Virus record (IMG/VR): IMGVR_UViG_3300042518_001860
Coordinates: 32,717 to 96,716 of that record
Reading direction: 5' to 3' (one strand)
Length of the DNA stretch: 64,000 nt
DNA from: a virus
This document shows positions 50,582 to 58,863 of the stretch, in pieces. The position numbers and the translations under genes were made by a program. A model generated the notes under the pieces. The model worked only from the letters and a program-made list of their open reading frames with translations, made no database searches and was not told the origin of the DNA. Positions within the stretch are counted from its first letter, which is position 1, and every line of letters starts with the position of its first letter.

Positions 50582-52095
50582 TGGCACGCAAGAAGGTTGA
50601 GACACAGCAGGCCGGTGAAGAACTCAACGCTCGGGATGAAGACCTCATCCGGGAGATCATTGGCCGGATCGACCTCAATCTCCCCGAGGCCGCGCGTGCG
50701 CTAGACGAGTTGCACGCTCGAGGCGCGGCGACTTTCGAATATGAGATGTTGGCCGAGGAGTATCCGTTCGGCTTTGCTGACGGATTCCGCCCCGTCTCAA
50801 GCACGAAGCATCTCCAGGTTGTGGCTATGCTTCGGCAGTCCATGTCGAGCTCGAAGGCTGAGCTTGTGATTAGGACGGGGCGAGAGGTGGAAGCCTACCG
50901 TTCCTCTCGCATCCCAACCGGCAACGCGAACCTCGATAATGTTCTCGGCGGCGGGGTGAAGCGAGGGGTGGTTACGCAGTTCAAGGGTGGACCCTCCCAC
51001 GGGAAGAGCTTCGCCTGCCTCCAGGTTGCTGCTGAGGTACTCCGACGTGGTGGGCATGTCCTCTGGTTGGCCCTGGAGCCTTTCGATACGGATTGGGCCC
51101 GCAAGTGCGGCGTACCTATCCACTACGCTTCACCAGAGCCCGGCTCGGATGAGGAGAGGTACAATCAAACCCACCCACGGGGCCTCCACTTCGACCTCAT
51201 TGTAGGCGAGGCAGGGAACGCGGTACTGCAGACGGTCTGCAACGCGGTGAAGCTCAACGCCTGGGACTTGATCGTCATTGACTCCATCGCCACGGCGATC
51301 TCCCGGGTCCACCTCGAGGGTAAAGAAGTTGGTGACTCTTTGCCTGGTGGTGAAGCCTTCATGATCAACCAGTTCATGTCTCGCCTGCAGACCGCCTTCA
51401 ACTCTGTAGAAGCGAACGTTGGGCGGGTCTTGAACAAGAGCTTCCTTTGCACCACTTGTGGTGAAACCTTCAACAAGAAGAATGAGCATGAGAAGTGCCC
51501 GCCCCTTGAGAAGGGGAAGCCCAAGTTCGAGGAGAACCAGGAGGTGGGAGACCCACCGCGCGCAGGGGTGATCCTCGTGAATCAGCTCCGGGCTCAGGGT
51601 ATCGGGGCCTCTATGCCTGTTGCCCCTGATGCGAATGGTGGCATGGGACTGCAACACGGAAAGAGCGTTGATGTCCTCTTCTCTGGCGCGGTCCAGCTCA
51701 AGACCACCGTTGATGGGGATGAGGTGGTTTTTGGGGTCGTCTCCACGATCAAGACCACCAAGAACAAAACAGCAACGCCCCACCTCGAGGGCGTTTTCGA
51801 GATCTGGGTGCGGGACGTTGAGGGTGTGGCTATCGCCGGCCAGTGCAACCTGATGACTGACCTGGTCGGACGTACGGTATCCTTCGGGAAGGACAACAAG
51901 AAGGTCTTCCCGGGTCTCGCCCTCAAGCTGGGGATTATTGAGCAGCGGGGCGCGTGGTACTACATTGGGGAGGGGGAAGACAAGCGGGGCTTCCAAGGGC
52001 TCGACGCTCTGCAGGGCTTCCTCGCCGAGAACCCTGCGGTTGTTCGTGCGCTTCGCTCAGAGATGTCCAAACGTCTCCGGCTTGGTGTAGCATGA
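50581..52095 (+). CDS. RecA/UvsX-type recombinase with zinc-knuckle insertion
   Basis: From ATG 50581 (overlapping the previous stop) the 504-residue protein has a RecA core: TGNANLDNVLGGGVKRGVVT, Walker A FKGGPSHGKSFACLQ near residue 136, HVLWLALEPFD, LIVIDSIATAIS as Walker B, and ILVNQLRAQGIGASMPV followed by NGGMGLQHGKSVDVLFSG. That last pair matches the RecA loop 2 region. Between Walker B and loop 2 lies CTTCGETFNKKNEHEKCPP (Cys290, Cys293, His303, Cys306), an apparent zinc knuckle absent from bacterial RecA. It promotes strand exchange in phage recombination and replication. Confidence 0.82.
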   Translation: MARKKVETQQAGEELNARDEDLIREIIGRIDLNLPEAARALDELHARGAATFEYEMLAEEYPFGFADGFRPVSSTKHLQVVAMLRQSMSSSKAELVIRTGREVEAYRSSRIPTGNANLDNVLGGGVKRGVVTQFKGGPSHGKSFACLQVAAEVLRRGGHVLWLALEPFDTDWARKCGVPIHYASPEPGSDEERYNQTHPRGLHFDLIVGEAGNAVLQTVCNAVKLNAWDLIVIDSIATAISRVHLEGKEVGDSLPGGEAFMINQFMSRLQTAFNSVEANVGRVLNKSFLCTTCGETFNKKNEHEKCPPLEKGKPKFEENQEVGDPPRAGVILVNQLRAQGIGASMPVAPDANGGMGLQHGKSVDVLFSGAVQLKTTVDGDEVVFGVVSTIKTTKNKTATPHLEGVFEIWVRDVEGVAIAGQCNLMTDLVGRTVSFGKDNKKVFPGLALKLGIIEQRGAWYYIGEGEDKRGFQGLDALQGFLAENPAVVRALRSEMSKRLRLGVA

Positions 52096-52547
52096 TTTGG
52101 GTGGCCTGTGTCCAGTGCAAACAGAAGAAGTTTGTAGGAGCACTTGATATCGACCCGGAGGAATTCCTCTGCAGTCGTGACTGCTCCAAGCTCTGGGATA
52201 AGGCCCACCCCCCGCTCGGGCCCAAGGTTGGGTTCGGGACCAGGTCGATGACGGCAAAAAGCAAGCGCGAGAGTAAGAAACTCGACTCCCTGATTGGTGG
52301 TAAGGTTGTACCAGGTTCCGGTGCGGTTCCCGGTCTTGATGGGGACCGAATCACCGGGCTTACCATGATTGAGGAGAAAGTCACTGACGCCTCCAGCTTC
52401 CGACTCACGCGGCAGATGTGGGAGAAGCTCATTGGCGAGGCGGCCAAGAATGGGAAGCACTCGGCTCTCGTTCTCCGGCTAGGCCCACACCGCATCGTCA
52501 TGTTGCCCCTTGCTGAAGCGCTAGAGCGATTGGAGGAGGGGCTGTGA
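52092..52547 (+). CDS. FCS-type zinc-finger protein, 151 aa
   Basis: The start at ATG 52092 overlaps the recombinase stop. The N-terminus IWVACVQCKQKKFVGALDI with EEFLCSRDCSKLW forms a compact treble-clef or FCS-like zinc site (four Cys). The rest is basic and flexible up to a helical C-terminus (LTRQMWEKLIGEAAKNGKHS). It may bind nucleic acid or act as adaptor next to the recombinase. Function unknown. Confidence 0.55.
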   Translation: MIWVACVQCKQKKFVGALDIDPEEFLCSRDCSKLWDKAHPPLGPKVGFGTRSMTAKSKRESKKLDSLIGGKVVPGSGAVPGLDGDRITGLTMIEEKVTDASSFRLTRQMWEKLIGEAAKNGKHSALVLRLGPHRIVMLPLAEALERLEEGL

Positions 52548-52617
52548 TGCGGTTCCCCCTTGCTTCTTTCCAGAAATGTTGCATGATGGGGTTCCAACCA
52601 AACGGAAAGGCGTCTTG

Positions 52618-53433
52618 ATGAAACTGCTGAAGTGGGTCGGCTCCAAAGAATTCGTAGCTGACCAAATCCTTAGCCTGCTGCCCTCAAAGTGTCGGGCCTT
52701 TCATGAGCGCATGTGCGGTTCGGCTGTGGTTGGCATGAAGATGCGAGCAGCAGGTCGGGCTCAAGGCCTGTACCTGAGCGACACCAATGAGGAGCTTATT
52801 AACGTCTTCCGGCAGGTTCAGAAGCATCCGCTGATGGTGCAAGCCTATCTCCGGGTCCTGGCCCTGGAGTACAACAGGGTTCAAGAGCCGAAGGACGTGT
52901 ACGCTGCCTGGGTCCATGAGCGCAATTTGATCCGGGAGTTCGTGACTTCGCGGGACGCTGCAAGGACCATCGCAATCAATCGAACGTGTTTCAACGGACT
53001 CTATCGGACCAACCAGAAGGGTGGCTTCAACGCCCCATGGGGTAAGCGACCGAAGTTGGAACTGCGCGCCCTCGGAGACGCGATTGCTGAGGCTTCCCTC
53101 CGGCTTCAAGGGGCTATCATCTCCGTCGAGCCTGTGCTGGACAGCCTGAAGTTTGCGCCGGACGATGTCGTTTTTCTCGACCCTCCTTACGACGGGACCT
53201 TCGCTTCGTATGGCCCTACCAAATGGGGCGACGAGGAGCTCCAGCAGATTGCGGCGTACGCCCGTAAGGTTTCGAGGCTATGCCCCGTCTTCGTTTGCAA
53301 CAGCGACACCACAAAGGTTCGCGCTGCATTCGAGGGTTCTACTTTCCACGAGATCAGTGGTCGCAGCATCGTCTCGCAGAAGACACGTTCGCGGGGGCCC
53401 AGGAAAGAGCTCCTCATTGAGGTGAAGCCTTGA
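52618..53433 (+). CDS. DNA adenine methyltransferase (Dam-like)
   Basis: The start at ATG 52618 gives MKLLKWVGSKEF, the AdoMet-binding start of the Dam/MTase_D12 family (compare LKWAGGK). Further motifs are FHERMCGSAVVGMKM, YLSDTNEELINVFR (motif II-like), FNGLYRTNQKGGFNAPWGK (typical of Dam) and FLDPPYDGTFASYG (catalytic DPPY, Asp188). It methylates adenine at N6, probably to protect phage DNA from restriction or to mark replication. The Walker-like strand and length (271) fit the family. Upstream frame extension is unsupported. Confidence 0.88.
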   Translation: MKLLKWVGSKEFVADQILSLLPSKCRAFHERMCGSAVVGMKMRAAGRAQGLYLSDTNEELINVFRQVQKHPLMVQAYLRVLALEYNRVQEPKDVYAAWVHERNLIREFVTSRDAARTIAINRTCFNGLYRTNQKGGFNAPWGKRPKLELRALGDAIAEASLRLQGAIISVEPVLDSLKFAPDDVVFLDPPYDGTFASYGPTKWGDEELQQIAAYARKVSRLCPVFVCNSDTTKVRAAFEGSTFHEISGRSIVSQKTRSRGPRKELLIEVKP

Positions 53434-54266
53434 AGATCTTCCGTTCCCCCACCCCAGCTACTCCCCCCGATTTCGACGTCGTCCACCTCATTCACATGGC
53501 CATGGACCTCTCGGCCGCGCGCGGAGTTTCGCCCGTTCGTTTTATGTCCATGGGTGGAGACGTGAAGCGGCGACGGACAGGGATGCGGTGGTCCCCCTCC
53601 GCATTGCGTGGGTGTCCCCGCAAGTCAATCTACAAGGCGGTAGGGGTGAGGCCCTATCCCGGGTTCAAGGTCTCCGTAAAAGACCAGATGGTCTTTGACC
53701 GGGGTACCGTGATTGGCGGGTGGGTTGCTGCCTACTTCCGCGCTCTCGAGGCAGAAGGGGCCATCTCGGATGTCGAGTGCCAGTGCGTAGATCGGGAGGA
53801 GGTACTTGTCACTGACGAAAGCCTGAACTATGGTGGGTTCATCGACATCCTGTTCACCTATGAAGGTCGGCGATACATCGTCGAGGTGAAATCCAAGGAC
53901 AATGATGATGCGCTTGGAAAAATTTCCAAGCCATCGGAGGACCACCTCGGGCAGCTCAACGACTACATGGCGTTGAAGTCCGTGTACCAAGGTTGGGTGC
54001 TGTATGCTGGCCTGATTGAAGCTGGGGGGCGGCAAAGTCTGGACTTCCGCTCGTTCCCGCACGCATTCGATGCTCAGCGGTGGGAGAACTCCAAGAATCG
54101 CATTTCCTCCCTCGAGCTGCTCTACGCACAACCCAACCGGATGCCACCCGGCACATCGAACAAATATTTTGAGTGTCCTACCTGCCCTTACAGGCTTCAG
54201 TGCGACGCTCTTCAAAGCCCCGCAAAGGCAAAGGAACTTCAGGATGGATCGAGTCCTGAGAGCTGA
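53430..54266 (+). CDS. Cas4/RecB-like PD-(D/E)XK nuclease with Fe-S ligands
   Basis: A TTG start with GAGGTG before it overlaps the methylase stop. The 278-residue protein shows the PD-(D/E)XK core: GGFIDILFTYEGRRYIVEVK with Asp139 and Glu152-x-Lys154, and a following LGQLNDYMALKSVYQGWVLY helix (QxxxY). Four cysteines, Cys62 (RGCPRKSIYKAVG) and Cys249, Cys252, Cys258 (ECPTCPYRLQCDA), are spaced as in Cas4 and AddB-type nucleases that hold an Fe-S cluster. It probably resects ends for the RecA-type recombinase. There is no CRISPR array or other Cas gene nearby. Confidence 0.78.
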   Translation: MKIFRSPTPATPPDFDVVHLIHMAMDLSAARGVSPVRFMSMGGDVKRRRTGMRWSPSALRGCPRKSIYKAVGVRPYPGFKVSVKDQMVFDRGTVIGGWVAAYFRALEAEGAISDVECQCVDREEVLVTDESLNYGGFIDILFTYEGRRYIVEVKSKDNDDALGKISKPSEDHLGQLNDYMALKSVYQGWVLYAGLIEAGGRQSLDFRSFPHAFDAQRWENSKNRISSLELLYAQPNRMPPGTSNKYFECPTCPYRLQCDALQSPAKAKELQDGSSPES

Positions 54267-54729
54267 CGCAAATATCTGGGTTGAGGGTCATGACGCTATT
54301 GCGGCTGCACTGGAGTTGACGCTGCGCTACAGGGTGGCAGACGCCATCGTCAACCACTCGCTGCACCTGGAGCAGCCCGGCTTGGGCACTTCGGAGAAGA
54401 GGCTCAGGTTGCCCATGGTGGTAGTCGCGGTTGGTCAGCGCGCGAAGTTCAACTCCTCGCTCATTACTGTTGCAGGGTGTGCTCAACCTGTGGTACGGTT
54501 GTCAGGTCTGGTTACGACGGCTGCGGTTCCAGCGGTGGAAGGTTTCCTTCTGCGAGAGCGCGGCAATCGAGATGCCAGAAACTGGCTCTTCGTGGCTGGT
54601 ATTGATCCACTTCAAGTCTCCGCTCTCGGCCTGTTCTACGACCCTGTAGTTGAGCAGGCAGGATTCATTTCAGTTCCCAAGGAGGATGCCAGGAATCTCC
54701 GGAAGGGGATTCTTGGCTTCGAAGCATGA
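54244..54729 (+). CDS. Unknown protein, 161 aa
   Basis: The ATG at 54244 lies 23 bases inside the nuclease gene with AAAGGAAC in front. The protein mixes short strands and helices (ANIWVEGHDAIAAALELTLR, RLPMVVVAVGQRAKFNSSLI, NLRKGILGFEA end). It lacks catalytic motifs I recognise. It overlaps the next gene by four bases and sits in the recombination cluster. Confidence 0.5.
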   Translation: MDRVLRADANIWVEGHDAIAAALELTLRYRVADAIVNHSLHLEQPGLGTSEKRLRLPMVVVAVGQRAKFNSSLITVAGCAQPVVRLSGLVTTAAVPAVEGFLLRERGNRDARNWLFVAGIDPLQVSALGLFYDPVVEQAGFISVPKEDARNLRKGILGFEA

Positions 54730-55220
54730 AGATCGTCTCTACCCCCACCGCGCCTACCACTCTCCCGGAAGAGGGACGGTCTGCCTTTGATCCACCTGAG
54801 GATCTGGAGAACGCCGTAATGGCGTTCATCTTAGAGACAATGAAGTTCTCTCCGAGTGCCCCTTCTGACCCGCCACCCTCCCTGGCTGAAGCTCCAGATT
54901 CCCTGGACCGTGCTGCAGCCACGGAATACATCACGCGCACTACTCGGTGGAAGGAATTCTACCAACCTCAGATTGGACAGCGTGAGGCTGTGGCACGACT
55001 GCTGACTGCAGGTGTGCGCCACATGCGCGGGTATGTGGCGTATGTCCATAAGGGCAAGGTGGAGAAGCTCTCAGAAGCCCAGTTCATGAAGTTGCAGGAG
55101 TACGAGTATCGGCTTGGCGCCTTAGAGGCTGAGATCAAGGTGCTCGAGTCTTTGTCTTCCCAGCAGCAGCAAGTCTACGCGGCTGCGTCCAGAAACCTGA
55201 CCGGCGCGATTGTCCGGTAG
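54726..55220 (+). CDS. Unknown protein with helical C-terminus, 164 aa
   Basis: The first 65 residues are Pro/Ser-rich and probably disordered (STPTAPTTLPEEGRSAFDPP). The second half is helical (WKEFYQPQIGQREAVARLLT, EYEYRLGALEAEIKVLESLS) with a short coiled coil. It is embedded in the replication operon with no motif I can name. Confidence 0.5.
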   Translation: MKIVSTPTAPTTLPEEGRSAFDPPEDLENAVMAFILETMKFSPSAPSDPPPSLAEAPDSLDRAAATEYITRTTRWKEFYQPQIGQREAVARLLTAGVRHMRGYVAYVHKGKVEKLSEAQFMKLQEYEYRLGALEAEIKVLESLSSQQQQVYAAASRNLTGAIVR

Positions 55221-55233
55221 AGAGGTGTTCATC

Positions 55234-56493
55234 GTGATCAGTGAGACCATGTTCTCGATCCTTTGTGAAGAGCTTGGCGGCGCGCTCTTGCGCGTGGCTG
55301 AACGCAGCAGGGCGACCTCGCCTGCACCGAGCCTCAGCCCGTACTCAGCACCTGTCAAAGAGGTCCTGCAGAAACCCATTGTCGAAGAGCCCCTGCAGCC
55401 CCGAGAAGAAGAGAAGGCTACCCCTGTCGTGGCTGAGGTTGCGCAGGCCTCGAAGCCCATCGAGGTGACTGTCCGCCAGCCCTCTGAGGCTGAGGTAGTA
55501 GACCCCAACTACCCTCGAGCTGATCTGATCGTGTGGTTGGCCACTCGCGGGTTCGAAACGAGCGCCATCTCTGGGCTGCCGCGCACTGATATCGAGAAGC
55601 TCTGCATCGGCCAACTCAAGGCCATCAATGAGGTGGCCCCTGGCGTTGCCCGCAGGGGTCGTCCGCCGGGCGCGAAGAACAAGACCAAGGCAACTGCTGC
55701 GGTCGCTCCCGCTGCTCCTGAAGGTCCGTCTCTCATGGAAGAGCTCGAGAAGCTCAGCAGCGCCACGCTTGATGCGCTGGCCATGAACTTCCAGACGAGT
55801 GGGTCCCCCGATCAGATTCGAGCCTACTTGGTGGAAGTCTTTGACAACGATGTGGAGTCCCTCTCGACTGCGCTGGAGCACCTTGGTTCCATCGACGAGG
55901 CGCCTGTTAGCGCAGTCGTCGAAGCTCCCCAGGCGCCGGTGGTGGATATGCGAGCCTCCGAAGAAGAGTCCCCTCCGTTTGACACTGTGACCCCCATCGC
56001 GCCCCTGGAGGTCAAGGATGTCCAACAGGAAGATCTCGTCGAGATCCGTACTGGCGGAGATCTGATTCGAGCGGTTTCGAAGATCCACGGGTATGAGGGG
56101 ACGCTGTACAACTTCATCACCAGCGCCCCCCTGGCAGAAGCGGCGGCGGCAGTTGAGTCTGCGTACTCCTCCTTCGGGGCGGTCCCCGGTGAAGGTGGGG
56201 AGCCCGTCCGAGCCTACTTCAAGAAGCTCGGTTGTGAGGGGAAGTGCCTCCAGTGTCCTCGAGGCGGTGGCCAGCTCGCCATTTGCGCAAGCCTGATGGA
56301 CACGCAGCTTGCTCACCCGGTGACCCTGCAGAAGTACATGCGGGGCGAGACGGTGACGGAGAATGACCCCGAAGGGGAGAGCCCGCTGATCAGCAAGGTG
56401 CTGGCTGGAGAGCTCTTCGTGGCGGTGAAGGCTACTGGTTTGGCCATCGACGATGACACTGCAGGGGTCGCGGTCTTTGAAGTCGTCGAGTGA
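55234..56493 (+). CDS. Large AT-hook-like protein with C-terminal cysteine cluster
   Basis: The best start is GTG 55234 (AGAGAGG at 7-8 nt); it reads ISETMFSILCEELGGALLRV. After a long acidic/Pro-rich linker comes a small folded part (YPRADLIVWLATRGFETSAI) and RRGRPPGAKNKTK, an AT-hook-like motif. More acidic linkers follow, and the C-terminal 120 residues have a cluster CEGKCLQCPRGGGQLAICAS that might bind metal. A DNA-bridging or regulatory protein is plausible. No family is recognised. Confidence 0.5.
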   Translation: MISETMFSILCEELGGALLRVAERSRATSPAPSLSPYSAPVKEVLQKPIVEEPLQPREEEKATPVVAEVAQASKPIEVTVRQPSEAEVVDPNYPRADLIVWLATRGFETSAISGLPRTDIEKLCIGQLKAINEVAPGVARRGRPPGAKNKTKATAAVAPAAPEGPSLMEELEKLSSATLDALAMNFQTSGSPDQIRAYLVEVFDNDVESLSTALEHLGSIDEAPVSAVVEAPQAPVVDMRASEEESPPFDTVTPIAPLEVKDVQQEDLVEIRTGGDLIRAVSKIHGYEGTLYNFITSAPLAEAAAAVESAYSSFGAVPGEGGEPVRAYFKKLGCEGKCLQCPRGGGQLAICASLMDTQLAHPVTLQKYMRGETVTENDPEGESPLISKVLAGELFVAVKATGLAIDDDTAGVAVFEVVE

Positions 56494-56535
56494 GAGACTT
56501 AGGCGACACTCTATCATCCCCAACCCGAACGCGGA

Positions 56536-56787
56536 GTGAGTGTGGTGGACATCCCGAGCGCGAGCGATTCGAGGGCGCATGCCCAAAGCCTGGAGAACGA
56601 GAAGAACGCGAAGGAATTGGCCGCGGCCGTATCGGCGATCAAGTTGGCGGTGCAGGACCGGAAATTGTCGGTCTCGGTCGCGACCATGTCGCCGACGGTA
56701 CGTTCCGCACTCGAGGCGAAGGGATACAAGATCCGAGACTGCCGCGACCCGCGGCCGGGGGAGTCTTGCAGTGTCATCGAGTGGTGA
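56536..56787 (+). CDS. Small protein, 83 aa
   Basis: A GTG at 56536 opens a frame of 83 residues with an N-terminal helix (SRAHAQSLENEKNAKELAAA) and a C-terminal beta/alpha unit (KLSVSVATMSPTVRSALEAK, GYKIRDCRDP). The ribosome site is weak (GCGGAG). It fills a 360-base space between the AT-hook-like gene and the endolysin. Coding status is likely but not certain. Confidence 0.45.
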   Translation: MSVVDIPSASDSRAHAQSLENEKNAKELAAAVSAIKLAVQDRKLSVSVATMSPTVRSALEAKGYKIRDCRDPRPGESCSVIEW

Positions 56788-56855
56788 CGGGCCGCCCGGC
56801 CCGGAGCGCCCACGGGGCGTTGCGGGGCGCGCGGTGCGCCAAGAGGAGGTAGATC

Positions 56856-57485
56856 TTGAAGCCTGTCATGGAGCAAGTTCCCTGCAAGAAACTCTACAGA
56901 GCATCTGACAAGCGCGTTGAGCCTGTGCAGCTTGTGGTTTTACACTGGACGGCCTCCCCGCCCAAAGCTCCCGAGGCCGCCGACCCCGAGCGAATGCGGC
57001 GGTGGCTCGCAGATACGAGCCGACAGCAGTCAACCCACTTCATCATCTTGAGAGACGGGAGCATCATGCAGGCGGCGAGTCTACAAGAACGCACTTGGCA
57101 TGCTGGAGGGGCTTTCTGGCCCTGCCCTCCTACTGTAGGTAAGCCCGGCGGGGTGAACCTCAGGTCGATTGGTATTGACCTGGAGAACGTCGGCTATCTC
57201 TCGAAGAAGCCCCAAGGTAGTGGGTTCATTGATGGCTATGGCGGCACCTATCGTGGCGCCACTCCAGTCAAGGTTGGGCCGCAATTCTTTGAACCTTACA
57301 CCGTACCTCAACTCACCTCCCTCGAGACCCTAGTACTCTGGCTCTTGGAGGAGCTGCCTGTTCTGCGGGATCAAAGCAAGTGTTCACGCTGGGTGGGACA
57401 CAGCAAGATCCAGCCAGGAAAGAGCGACCCAGGGCCGCTGTTCCCATGGAAGCGCCTGGAAGAGTTGATTGATATTCAACCGTGA
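56856..57485 (+). CDS. N-acetylmuramoyl-L-alanine amidase endolysin
   Basis: The start is TTG 56856, six bases after GGAGGT; an in-frame ATG at 56868 has no such site. The 209-residue protein is a single Amidase_2/PGRP domain: VVLHWTAS (His30), HFIILRDGSIMQAASLQE, TWHAGGAF (His82), SIGIDLENVGYLS and VGHSKIQPGKSDPGPLFPW (His182 and a later Asp). The His/His/Asp set fits the zinc ligands. It cuts the bond between muramic acid and the peptide to lyse the host. No signal peptide or cell-wall-binding domain is seen, so a holin is expected. Confidence 0.88.
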   Translation: MKPVMEQVPCKKLYRASDKRVEPVQLVVLHWTASPPKAPEAADPERMRRWLADTSRQQSTHFIILRDGSIMQAASLQERTWHAGGAFWPCPPTVGKPGGVNLRSIGIDLENVGYLSKKPQGSGFIDGYGGTYRGATPVKVGPQFFEPYTVPQLTSLETLVLWLLEELPVLRDQSKCSRWVGHSKIQPGKSDPGPLFPWKRLEELIDIQP

Positions 57486-57751
57486 GGTATCAGTCTCGTT
57501 CCACTCTCGTCGGCGGCTTGGACATACCTGGAGTCTGCTACTTTGCAGTGAAGCCCATGCGTTGTGACCACCCGTCAGGGGATTGTCGAGGTTGCCGACG
57601 AGCGGAGGCGGTCGAGGCCATTTGGATTTGTGCTTTCTGCTTCGCGCAGGGGGAGGCCCCCCTGCGCGGAGCGTACTCGTGTGGTAAATGCGAGCGGTGC
57701 CTTCAGGAGCGCATCCTCCTAATGCCGCTATCTCACTCCTCATCCATGTAA
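57482..57751 (+). CDS. Cysteine-rich zinc-binding protein, 89 aa
   Basis: A GTG start overlaps the endolysin stop. There are eight or more Cys in pairs (MRCDHPSGDCRGC, WICAFCFAQG, SCGKCERCLQE), which suggests two zinc ribbons or a cross-brace finger. Its last 19 bases run into the convergent gene at 57733. Function unknown. Confidence 0.55.
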   Translation: MRYQSRSTLVGGLDIPGVCYFAVKPMRCDHPSGDCRGCRRAEAVEAIWICAFCFAQGEAPLRGAYSCGKCERCLQERILLMPLSHSSSM

Positions 57752-58863
57752 GCCAACCTCGCTACCTCTGCCGAGGCCTTGATGAGGGGGGGAAGAATGT
57801 CTGCTACTTGGAGAGCCTGCTGGCGCCCATCACACAACGCCTTGGCCCGCTTGAGTTCCGAGATAGCAGTCTTGATGACCGTCTCGACCTGGGGATGGGA
57901 GATGATGTTCATCTCCCGAGCGCCCTGCAATCCGACCAGAGACGCATTGAAGAGCTTAGTGATTCCACCCGGTGTAGATCCTTGAGCCTTCATGGCTCGA
58001 GCTCGAAGCTCGAGCAGAGTGGCGTTGACGGACGCCACCACACTATCGGAGAAGCGACGCGGGAGGCTATCTCGCTGCTCCTCCATGGCACGCCTCAACT
58101 CCCGGTTCAGCTCTTCATTGTCCGAGGCCAGATGTACCGCTGCAACCACCTCTGGCAGGTGCAGCAAGTCCACACTATACTCCACCTCGATGCTTGTCCG
58201 GATCACATCGGGCGGCGGAATCATGCGGGTGAACCGAAGGTAGAAGTCCTCGCGAAAGTCTTTGGTAGGGGCAACTCGACCAGCGAAGTCCCCTGCAGAC
58301 TTCCCGCCCTCCACCCAGACGTCACGATGCCCAAGCCAAGCGCGCTCGACGAGCTTGTCGAGTGAGGTCTTGACGGCTTCGAGGTGTTTCGTAGCGTTGT
58401 CTGCGAGGTTGGAGTAGATCTGCTGGAGCCGGCCCTTTCCCTGGTCAAAGGCCCTACGGAATGCGTGGAACGATGTGAGTTCTACGAAGAACCCGCGCTG
58501 TCCAATGACCTTGAAACCATAGTCCCGAGCCGAGCGCCGAATGCTATTCTCAGCCGAGACAATCTCGGAAAGGACCTTCGGCGGGATGAGGCAGAACATC
58601 TCTTTAGAGTCACCGTCCTGCGACAGGCCGGCGTCGCGCAACGTCAAGCGCACGTTCCCACGCCAACGCCGGATGAACGTATCGATCAACACGCCCCGGA
58701 GCAGGGCGGCTCGAATGGCGTTGAGATCAGCAGGGACTTCTTTGGGGCGCACTCCAATGCGGGTCTCGACGTCGTCAAGAATACGCGCAACAGGCGGCAC
58801 GGCAGCCGCGAGACTTACCTGCGGCGGCTTGGCCGGAATGGCGACGGGGGTCTGAATCTTCAT
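57733..58863 (-). CDS. Helical protein, unknown, 376 aa (distantly DUF3150-like)
   Basis: The longest gene of the accessory operon. It is largely helical with an Ala/Pro-rich N-terminus (PAKPPQVSLAAAVPPVARIL). A middle part (FIRRWRGNVRLTLRDAGLSQ, LSEIVSAENSIRRSARDYG) loosely recalls DUF3150 phage proteins. The C-terminal region (EVEYSVDLLHLPEVVAAVHL, RRAMEEQRDSLPRRFSDSVV) is also helical. It is abundant in charged residues with no membrane segment. Assignment is weak. Confidence 0.5.
   Translation of the reverse strand: MKIQTPVAIPAKPPQVSLAAAVPPVARILDDVETRIGVRPKEVPADLNAIRAALLRGVLIDTFIRRWRGNVRLTLRDAGLSQDGDSKEMFCLIPPKVLSEIVSAENSIRRSARDYGFKVIGQRGFFVELTSFHAFRRAFDQGKGRLQQIYSNLADNATKHLEAVKTSLDKLVERAWLGHRDVWVEGGKSAGDFAGRVAPTKDFREDFYLRFTRMIPPPDVIRTSIEVEYSVDLLHLPEVVAAVHLASDNEELNRELRRAMEEQRDSLPRRFSDSVVASVNATLLELRARAMKAQGSTPGGITKLFNASLVGLQGAREMNIISHPQVETVIKTAISELKRAKALCDGRQQALQVADILPPLIKASAEVARLAYMDEE

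Noticed and set aside
53430-54266. Part of a CRISPR-Cas system
   Set aside because: Only a Cas4-like nuclease is present; no Cas1, Cas2, effector or repeat array is seen in the window.
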